This document shows, in pieces, positions 1 to 5,179 of a stretch of 5,179 nucleotides of DNA. The notes under the pieces were generated by a model. It saw nothing but the letters and a program-made list of their open reading frames with translations, was not told the origin of the DNA and searched no databases. A program made the translations under genes and the position numbers. The first letter of the stretch is position 1; every line of letters begins with the position of its first letter. This stretch comes from Candidatus Tenebribacter mawsonii (lineage in GTDB: Bacteria; Cloacimonadota; Cloacimonadia; Cloacimonadales; TCS61), in NCBI GenBank assembly GCA_030765665.1, contig JAVCCD010000074.1, positions 1 through 5,179 on the forward strand, given 5' to 3'.

Positions 1-2051
1 GAATTCATTCCAGAACTTGTGCCAATATACAGAGTTCCGGTATCAGCTCTATATGCAAAATCTGTAATCGTGTTTGAAATGAGCGGAGTATTCTCTGTAG
101 TTAAGTTTGTAAATTTATCTCTATCTGTATCAAAAATAGTAATCCCAGCATCTTGAGTTCCGATCCATACCATTCCAAAAGGATCGACAAACAATGCTGT
201 AGGATATGTTGATATAGATCCATAAAGTCTTTCCTGTCCTTCATAATACCAGTATTCTGGATCTGGAACATCCTCATTCCAAAACCACTCATTATCAAAC
301 CAGACTTTCTTTTTAATAGTAGTGCCATACCAAAACCAATCTACCCCATCGAACATGAAAAGACCAGTTCCTGATGCTACCCAGATTTCTTCAATACCGT
401 TTGCATTACGTGATTCTAATGCGTGAATCAAACCGCTTCGTAATTCAGATGAAGGTGGATAGATCCAATATTGACCATTAGTAATCGGATCATTATCATT
501 ATCCCAATATTGTATTCCTTTATTAAGAGTTCCAAAAAATCTATAATTTTCTCCAATTAAGGACATAATATTATATTGGTCTTCATCAAATTCTGTTTGG
601 AAAGTGTGAGAGATAGAGTCATTATTTACAGTTTCTGCAATGGCAACTCCACCCACATATGAAATCCACATCCTATCATTTTCTGGAGTTAGCTTAGTTG
701 TATAAGATGAAGAGAGCCCTGTGAGAAATGTAAATTCATCCTGCCCCTCATCTAAAATACTGATCCCTCCATTACCAGGTGTAACAAATTGCCAACAGGA
801 AAACCACTTTCTGTTGCTACTATCAATTTCGATATCATATACATTATTATTTCTTAAACCTGGATATGTTTCAGATGTATAACTCTTCCAGATATTTCCA
901 TCGAAACTGCATGCACCTTTGGTGCCTCTACCTAATTGTTCTAATCCATAATAACCCGAAGCAAGCCAGACATGATCATTTTGATCTATCTCGATATCGG
1001 TGACTAAATTTGCTGAAATACAATTAGTTTTTATATTTGTATTCCACTCATCTTCATTATTAAGGAACATTCCTTCTCCCCATGTATATGCAGAAATTTG
1101 TCCGTTTATAGTTTTAAATCCCTTAATTTTAGATGTGGTTAATCCACTTTCATTCTTATTCCAAGTTGTAATATCCTCATCATCTGAAATCATAGTGATT
1201 GCAATATCCATGGTGTCAGTTAAAACTAATCTATCCTGATCCCAAATACCATAACTGTACCATAAGTTCAGCAGGTCATCTACATAAACTGGATAGATAG
1301 CTAATCCTATATCAATCAAAACTGCTTGTGCGGGATCAGTGATATCGTCTGTTAAAAAAAGTCCAAAATCAGTTCCAACAGCTATTTTTCCATTCCTGAT
1401 AGAAATTGAAGTTACATTGTTACTCGGCAATGTGGAGTTATCTTCGTTTAAATGATGCCAGTTAATTGACACATCCATCGAATCTATGTGAACATAATCA
1501 ACTCCTGCAATGCTTCCGAAATAAATGTTTCCATCAGAAGTTAACTGCATGGATGTAACATCATCAGCAGAGAGACCATTATCTACATTATAATTTTTTA
1601 ATAAAAGTGGAAATGGAAAATCGGGATCATCCATAAAACAGCTTACTCCAAATTTTGTTGCAACAAAAATTAGAGAATCATTATGTGCAATTGTATTAAC
1701 AATATCCGATTGTAAACCAAGTGTTTCTGTAAGTGGTGTTAAAAAACCACCTTCACTAATCCTATTAATTCCATTACCTGCTGTACCAATAAGTAATTGA
1801 TGTGAATTTTCCAAATAATCAAGTGCCCTAATGTCATTATTAGCCAATCCATCAATTGTAGTTAGCGTTTCTCCAAAAGAGTTTGTACCAAAATCATAAC
1901 TGACTAATCCGCCCCATGTAGCAATTTGCATCTCATTTTCAGACTCAATAATATCAAAAATATGTGTAGTATTTGTAAAAACCTGCCAGTTCTTAAGTGC
2001 AAATAATCCTGTTACGATCAACACCATAATGATAATTAGATTTTTTTTCAT
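1..2051 (-). CDS. Exported double beta-propeller protein, PorZ-like (3' end outside window)
   Basis: The frame is open from an ATG at 2051 to the window edge: 683 full codons plus a partial serine codon, with no stop. Residues 1-18 form a Sec signal peptide (KKN, then a hydrophobic core, likely cut after LFA), so the protein should leave the cytoplasm. The mature part is built of blade motifs of the type 'hxVGTxxGh'. Clear examples are LLIGTAGNGI (86-95), IAVGTDFGL (223-231), IWVASGTGLF (556-565), VWIGTQDAGI (628-637) and LYIGTSSGM (674-682). About 14 can be counted, enough for two seven-bladed propellers. This is the Reg_prop / two-component-regulator-propeller style, but no kinase or DNA-binding region is visible. 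The N-terminal WQVFTN..HIFDI and the late FTNLTTENTPLISNTI segment resemble PorZ, a T9SS protein of about 780 residues with two propellers and a C-terminal beta-sandwich. A terminal sorting or Ig-like domain would therefore be expected just past position 1. The start is fixed by the signal peptide, a good Shine-Dalgarno sequence and the overlap with the upstream stop. The propeller assignment is strong; the PorZ relationship is my inference from remembered family features. Confidence 0.88.
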   Translation of the reverse strand, partial: MKKNLIIIMVLIVTGLFALKNWQVFTNTTHIFDIIESENEMQIATWGGLVSYDFGTNSFGETLTTIDGLANNDIRALDYLENSHQLLIGTAGNGINRISEGGFLTPLTETLGLQSDIVNTIAHNDSLIFVATKFGVSCFMDDPDFPFPLLLKNYNVDNGLSADDVTSMQLTSDGNIYFGSIAGVDYVHIDSMDVSINWHHLNEDNSTLPSNNVTSISIRNGKIAVGTDFGLFLTDDITDPAQAVLIDIGLAIYPVYVDDLLNLWYSYGIWDQDRLVLTDTMDIAITMISDDEDITTWNKNESGLTTSKIKGFKTINGQISAYTWGEGMFLNNEDEWNTNIKTNCISANLVTDIEIDQNDHVWLASGYYGLEQLGRGTKGACSFDGNIWKSYTSETYPGLRNNNVYDIEIDSSNRKWFSCWQFVTPGNGGISILDEGQDEFTFLTGLSSSYTTKLTPENDRMWISYVGGVAIAETVNNDSISHTFQTEFDEDQYNIMSLIGENYRFFGTLNKGIQYWDNDNDPITNGQYWIYPPSSELRSGLIHALESRNANGIEEIWVASGTGLFMFDGVDWFWYGTTIKKKVWFDNEWFWNEDVPDPEYWYYEGQERLYGSISTYPTALFVDPFGMVWIGTQDAGITIFDTDRDKFTNLTTENTPLISNTITDFAYRADTGTLYIGTSSGMN
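6..1937 (-). repeat. Degenerate beta-propeller blade repeats within the protein (about 14)
   Basis: This is a protein-level repeat, not a DNA repeat. Blade cores are seen at about residues 39-54, 83-98, 125-139, 173-187, 220-234, 258-270, 316-330, 358-373, 412-433, 458-472, 501-516, 552-567, 626-638 and 672-682. The usual pattern is a turn (D/N-G or similar), a hydrophobic strand ending in G-T/S or A-T/S, two residues, then G and another strand. Spacing is mostly 35-50 residues. The units at 258-270 and 412-433 are the weakest. The blades before about 345 and after about 345 would make two propellers of seven, but the exact partition is inferred. Confidence 0.65.
1998..2051 (-). other. Sec signal peptide coding segment of the propeller protein
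   Basis: The first 18 codons encode a short basic n-region (KK), an unbroken hydrophobic core (LIIIMVLIVTGLF) and a small residue at A18, after which the mature chain would begin LKNWQVFT. There is no lipobox cysteine near the cleavage region, so type I signal peptidase rather than lipoprotein processing is expected. The type and exact site are by-eye predictions. Confidence 0.75.
2048..2051 (-). promoter_or_regulatory. ATGA start/stop overlap (translational coupling)
   Basis: The start codon of the propeller gene (2051-2049) and the TGA stop of the WecA-like gene (2050-2048) share two bases within the tetranucleotide ATGA. Such overlaps commonly allow a terminating ribosome to restart on the next frame. 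They also indicate that both genes are on one transcript and made in linked amounts. The overlap is directly visible; coupling is inferred. Confidence 0.85.
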
Positions 2052-3082
2052 TTTTTAAACTCCTTTTTGAAAAGATAAAAGACAAAAATTAATAAAATAA
2101 ATAGGAGAAATAATAAAATTAAGAGTAATAATTTTTTAGATGAAAATGAAAATCCAAAGGCAATTAATCCAAAAAGTACAGTTACAAAATAACTTATTAA
2201 TGCGATATGTTTTTGTGATAATCCAATTTCATGAAGTTTATGATGAATATGCTCCTTGTCAGCTTGGAAAATATTTTCTTTTTTATTTACACGACGGAAT
2301 ATTGCAAGTGCTGTATCCATAATTGGGATAGCCAGGGCTATAATTGGGACTAGAAGAGTCATAGATGTTATTCCTTTGAATTCACCTTTCCCAACTATTG
2401 AGATCGCAGCAATATTGAAGCCTAAGAAAAGACTTCCAGTATCACCCATGAAAATTTTAGCTGGGTAAAAATTATACCTTAAAAAAGCCAGATTGGCTCC
2501 AATTAAAGTTAAAGATGAGAATATGATAATCGTGTTAGATTTTGAATATCCAACAGCTAATAAAACAGTTGCCACAATTATTGCAATCCCAGAGGCTAAA
2601 CCATCCAAACCATCGATCAAGTTGAACGCATTTACAACCAGTAAAAACCATAATATTGTTACCGGAAAAGAGAAACAGCCCAAAGCAATTGTTTCACCAA
2701 ATGGATTTGTTAATAATTGAATATTGAAACCTGCAAAATATATGATCGTAATGATTACTATTTGAGTTATTAATTTGTAATTTGCTTTGATCCTCGCCTT
2801 ATCATCAAGAAATCCTAATAGCAACATCAAAAAGCCGCCTACTGCTAAATATAGCAATTGAAAACCAAATTCAGGGAATAAAAAATAAATTAAAATCTGA
2901 ATCAAAATTATTGGTATTCCGAATGACAAACCACCGGCAATTGGAGTGGTTACTGTATGTATCTTCCGTTGCTGAGGATGATCTAGTAAATTCCATTTAT
3001 TTGACATCCTTATATTCACCGGAACCAATAAATAAGTTATCAAAAATGAAATGAAAAAAGCTATAACTTGATAAATACTCAT
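2048..3082 (-). CDS. wecA: WecA/TagO-type undecaprenyl-phosphate N-acetylhexosamine-1-phosphate transferase
   Basis: This complete 344-residue integral membrane enzyme of the glycosyltransferase 4 / PNPT family (MraY, WecA, TagO) should transfer a sugar-1-phosphate, probably GlcNAc-1-P from UDP-GlcNAc, to undecaprenyl phosphate on the cytoplasmic face. That step starts a lipid-linked surface glycan. All family signatures are present in order: RKIHTVTTPIAGG (39-51), FLDDK with the paired aspartates D93-D94, NLIDGLDGLASG (154-165) with D157 and D160, the GDTGS loop (213-217), PIMDT (253-257), a cytoplasmic arginine pair R263-R264, and HIHH (278-281). NLIDGLDG together with HIHH favours WecA/TagO over MraY. 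About eleven hydrophobic segments can be drawn, the family number, the last being a leucine-rich stretch at 317-338 followed by a short basic tail. Length is normal and nothing is missing. The gene begins 6 nt after the glycosyltransferase stop and ends overlapping the propeller start. The exact sugar (GlcNAc, GalNAc, QuiNAc or FucNAc type) cannot be told from the sequence, so the symbol marks the family only. Confidence 0.94.
   Translation of the reverse strand: MSIYQVIAFFISFLITYLLVPVNIRMSNKWNLLDHPQQRKIHTVTTPIAGGLSFGIPIILIQILIYFLFPEFGFQLLYLAVGGFLMLLLGFLDDKARIKANYKLITQIVIITIIYFAGFNIQLLTNPFGETIALGCFSFPVTILWFLLVVNAFNLIDGLDGLASGIAIIVATVLLAVGYSKSNTIIIFSSLTLIGANLAFLRYNFYPAKIFMGDTGSLFLGFNIAAISIVGKGEFKGITSMTLLVPIIALAIPIMDTALAIFRRVNKKENIFQADKEHIHHKLHEIGLSQKHIALISYFVTVLFGLIAFGFSFSSKKLLLLILLFLLFILLIFVFYLFKKEFKK
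2060..2068 (-). promoter_or_regulatory. Ribosome binding site of the propeller gene
   Basis: On the minus strand the sequence AAAAAGGAG lies 8 nt upstream of the ATG at 2051. The site sits inside the last codons of the upstream transferase gene (lysine-glutamate-phenylalanine-lysine-lysine tail), so it is fully embedded in coding sequence. It confirms the chosen start over the next in-frame ATG (M9), which would cut the signal peptide. Confidence 0.85.
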
Positions 3083-3088
3083 ATTTAA

Positions 3089-5179
3089 TTAAATTTCCTG
3101 ATCATAAACATTTTTATATTTTCTTACAAAATCTGTAAGATTAAAGCTCTCTTTTATCAATTTACGGGAATTTTTTCCCCACTCTTTAAGTTTTTCCTTT
3201 TCATTTGGAAGAGATAATAAAACAGTTGATAATCTGTCAATGTCATTAATTGGGACAAGAATACCATTGGTACATGATACTAGCTCATTATTTCCTTTTA
3301 CATCGGAGGCAACAATTGGCAAACTCATAGACATTGCTTCTAGAATCGAAACAGATAATCCTTCAGAAATAGAAAAAAGTAAGTAAACATTAAACTTAGA
3401 TAACCAATCCTGAATGTTACTTTGCCAACCTGGAAAAATGATATTTTCATCGAGATTTGCTTTTACCACCATTTGTTTGCATATCTCTAAAAGACTCCCA
3501 TCACCAATAAAATAAAAAATTATCTTTTTGTCTTTGTTACACACATTTATAGCAACATCTATAGTATTAATGATATTCTTTATTTTTTCAAAACGCAAAA
3601 CACTACCAATAATCAAAAAATCGTCTCTCATTTTTGATGAATTCATAATCCGTTCAGTACCTAATTCTATTCCATTAAAAATAGTTATAGTTTTACACTT
3701 TTTTACAATTTTATTTTTAATAGCGAATTCACGCTCATAATTATTAACAAAAATCATTTTATCACATAATGGAGACACTAATGCTTCTAAAGTTTGATAA
3801 AAGATTCGTATAGGCAATGGTTGTGCATAATGAAAAGGAAATCCATGAACTGTATGCACAATTTTAGGAACTCCAGAAATTCGTGCTGCAATCCTACCAA
3901 TAAATCCAGGTTTAGAAGAATGTGTATGAACAATATCAAATTTATTTTTTTTAAATATTCTAATTAATTTTATTAAAGCTACAAAATCCATAATAGATAT
4001 ACTACGTTTGAAAGATCTAAGTGGGATGTAATTGTAGCCTAATTCCAAAACTTTTTCAACCAAAGGTCCACCAGGTTTAGAAATCACATAAACATCATAC
4101 TTATCTTTATCCAATGAGCTCAAAATAGCTAACATTACATTTTGTACACCGGATAGTAACGGCAACAATTGGATGTGTACAAGTTTAACTTTTTTTGAAT
4201 TATTTAAATTTTCCTCAACAAAAGTAAGAAATTTTTTTGTTTGCATTTCTCTACTAAATTCTGAATTTATCATACGTTCAATTTTTGATTTGTTTAGAAT
4301 AACTATTAATTTTAGAAAATTCTTAGCAATCAATTCAACATTTTCCATTTCACAAATTAGTTCATGTTCATTTTGTTTTAAAATTTCTGCTGCCTCACCT
4401 GAAGGAGGAACCATGGCAAGTATTTCTTTCCCGCTTCTTAAATACTCGAAAAGTTTGCCAGTAAGAACACCCTGACCTTTATAAGAAGAGATAAATAACA
4501 GAAGTGCATCGCAGTTCATAAGAGATTTAATAGCCTCTTTATGTTCTATCTGATGATTTACTTTTAAAAGATGTGACACTTTAGAATTTGCAACATACTC
4601 TATTGTTTCGGCGTAATAATTACCTGTGAATTCAATAACAATATCTTCTGGTAATTTTTTTTGTGCATATAATAATTCCAGAGCATCAATAAAATAATTT
4701 AGACTCCGATGCCCATAGAAATTTCCAATATACTTAATACTTAACTTAGTATTTTTATTAATAACGAAATTAGAGAAATCGTCAGCATCCCAGCCATTGT
4801 AGATCACTTCAATCTTGTTTTCTATTTTATTACCAAATTCACTAATCAGATCATTCTTCATTGTTTTGCTTACCACAGTGATTACAGACGCATATTGTAG
4901 AATTTTCTTTTCCCATTTATTGGCATATTCTCTGTGAAATTTTGAAAAAAAGGTAATATAAGGATTCAACGTCCAATGATCACGATAATCAACAATTAGA
5001 GGTAGCTTATTTGCCTTTGCAAGTTTATATGCAGCAACGCCACTTGTATATGGACCCATCGTTGCCATTATGGCATCGTAGTTATTGCTTTTCATCAATC
5101 TCTTTCCAGCCTTGACTACAAAAGGTAACCACCCAATTTTATCATCGATTGGGAAAATATTCCTAATAATTTTTTTATA
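3089..5179 (-). CDS. Tandem fused GT4-family glycosyltransferase (5' end outside window)
   Basis: The frame is open from the window edge to a TAA at 3089-3091: 696 visible codons, two enzyme units in one chain. Residues are numbered here from the codon at 5098; 27 more lie upstream. Unit A (upstream residues to about 298) has an N-terminal Rossmann part with YDAIMATMGPYTSG (7-20) and VDYRDHW (36-42), then a GT-B C-terminal half with IYNGWD (99-104), YIGNF (123-127), FTGNY (157-161) and TGKLFEYLRSGKEILA (213-228). Unit B (about 303-669) has its own start, KLVHIQLLPLLSGVQ (305-319), then THSSKPGFIGRIAAR (392-406), HTVHGF (415-420), FNGIE (474-478), GSVLRFEKIKN (498-508), FIGDG (530-534) and the canonical E-X7-E pair E579/E587 in SEGLSVSILEAM. 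Both are retaining, nucleotide-sugar-dependent GT4-like enzymes that would extend a lipid-linked glycan in the cytoplasm; sugars and linkages are unknown. The TTG at 5098 is not the true start: the preceding codons (PIDDKIGWLPFVVKAGKRL) continue the family sequence smoothly, and roughly 70-100 residues are missing. I see no signal peptide or membrane segment in the visible part. Confidence 0.9.
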   Translation of the reverse strand, partial: YKKIIRNIFPIDDKIGWLPFVVKAGKRLMKSNNYDAIMATMGPYTSGVAAYKLAKANKLPLIVDYRDHWTLNPYITFFSKFHREYANKWEKKILQYASVITVVSKTMKNDLISEFGNKIENKIEVIYNGWDADDFSNFVINKNTKLSIKYIGNFYGHRSLNYFIDALELLYAQKKLPEDIVIEFTGNYYAETIEYVANSKVSHLLKVNHQIEHKEAIKSLMNCDALLLFISSYKGQGVLTGKLFEYLRSGKEILAMVPPSGEAAEILKQNEHELICEMENVELIAKNFLKLIVILNKSKIERMINSEFSREMQTKKFLTFVEENLNNSKKVKLVHIQLLPLLSGVQNVMLAILSSLDKDKYDVYVISKPGGPLVEKVLELGYNYIPLRSFKRSISIMDFVALIKLIRIFKKNKFDIVHTHSSKPGFIGRIAARISGVPKIVHTVHGFPFHYAQPLPIRIFYQTLEALVSPLCDKMIFVNNYEREFAIKNKIVKKCKTITIFNGIELGTERIMNSSKMRDDFLIIGSVLRFEKIKNIINTIDVAINVCNKDKKIIFYFIGDGSLLEICKQMVVKANLDENIIFPGWQSNIQDWLSKFNVYLLFSISEGLSVSILEAMSMSLPIVASDVKGNNELVSCTNGILVPINDIDRLSTVLLSLPNEKEKLKEWGKNSRKLIKESFNLTDFVRKYKNVYDQEI
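3095..3099 (-). promoter_or_regulatory. Weak ribosome binding site of the wecA-like gene
   Basis: AGGAA on the minus strand lies 12 nt before the ATG at 3082 and overlaps the last sense codons (Gln-Glu) of the glycosyltransferase. The spacing is longer than ideal and the 6-nt spacer itself has no purine-rich motif, so expression probably leans on ribosomes arriving from the upstream gene. Confidence 0.5.
4181..4216 (-). other. Junction between the two fused glycosyltransferase units
   Basis: Unit A ends in a typical C-terminal helix (EFSREMQTKKFLTFVEENL, residues 280-298) and unit B begins almost at once with the first strand KVKLVHI (303-309). Only about four residues (NNSK) separate them, with no flexible linker. 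No ATG, GTG or TTG lies in frame at the junction; the nearest in-frame codons that could initiate (TTG at residue 311-312, ATG at 322) would remove the first strand of unit B. As sequenced, the two units are therefore one polypeptide. Confidence 0.7.

Noticed and set aside
1..6. An EcoRI site (GAATTC) exactly at the window edge, possibly a cloning boundary.
   Set aside because: The same hexamer also occurs at 2378, 3725 and 4627, and the reading frame runs through the edge normally, so it carries no information.
101..328. A 75-codon minus-strand open frame.
   Set aside because: It overlaps the long propeller frame in a different register. The propeller frame has clear blade motifs across the same bases, so this is a shadow.
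1000..1239. A plus-strand open frame of 79 codons opposite the propeller gene.
   Set aside because: It is antisense to a well-supported coding region, with no ribosome binding site or recognisable domain.
1..2051. The propeller protein as a hybrid two-component sensor, suggested by its Reg_prop-like repeats.
   Set aside because: There is no transmembrane segment after the propellers, and no Y_Y_Y, histidine kinase or response regulator region in the visible 683 residues. The blade motifs run right up to the window edge, so a sensor could only lie outside it.
2140..2720. Three plus-strand open frames opposite the wecA-like gene.
   Set aside because: They mirror the hydrophobic codons of a strongly conserved transferase and show no domain of their own.
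2048..3091. A terminator or internal promoter between the genes.
   Set aside because: The junctions are a 4-nt overlap and a 6-nt spacer, with no GC-rich hairpin plus T run. The T-rich stretches near 2041-2068 are the coding lysine codons and ribosome binding site of the minus-strand genes.
3528..4475. Two plus-strand open frames (3528-3740 and 4173-4475) opposite the glycosyltransferase.
   Set aside because: They are antisense shadows in AT-rich coding sequence. Their hydrophobic look comes from lysine, glutamate and asparagine codons read in reverse.
5096..5098. TTG (followed by ATG at 5095) as the start of the glycosyltransferase.
   Set aside because: The frame continues upstream to the window edge with family-like sequence (DDKIGWLPFVVKAGKRL), and a start here would remove part of the N-terminal Rossmann domain. 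The gene is simply cut by the window.

Overview
The window is AT-rich and entirely coding. Three open frames, all on the minus strand, are packed with almost no spacer, so transcription runs from high to low coordinates. The order is (1) a very large glycosyltransferase made of two fused GT4 units, whose N-terminus lies beyond position 5179; (2) a complete WecA/TagO-type polyprenyl-phosphate N-acetylhexosamine-1-phosphate transferase; and (3) a long exported beta-propeller protein whose C-terminus lies beyond position 1. The first spacer is 6 nt. The second junction is a 4-nt ATGA start/stop overlap. I see no terminator, internal promoter, RNA gene, CRISPR array or mobile element, and the plus strand carries no convincing gene. 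No stretch over 300 bases lacks a gene.

The layout suggests the end of a surface-polysaccharide operon (O-antigen, capsule or exopolysaccharide). The WecA-like membrane enzyme would load the first sugar-phosphate onto undecaprenyl phosphate at the cytoplasmic face, and the two GT4 units would add further sugars. The third protein has a Sec signal peptide and would act outside the cytoplasm. Its repeats can be counted as about 14 blades, enough for two seven-bladed propellers. Its order of parts resembles PorZ, the type IX secretion component that in Porphyromonas gingivalis binds anionic LPS.

The low GC, the propeller style and the resemblance to PorZ point to the Bacteroidota / Ignavibacteria / Cloacimonadota / Fibrobacterota side of the Gram-negative tree. 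I cannot fix the phylum from this sequence alone.

The most interesting points are the tight translational coupling of a PorZ-like propeller to a lipid-linked glycan initiating enzyme, and the fusion of two complete-looking GT4 enzymes through a very short linker that carries what may be a relic ribosome binding site.
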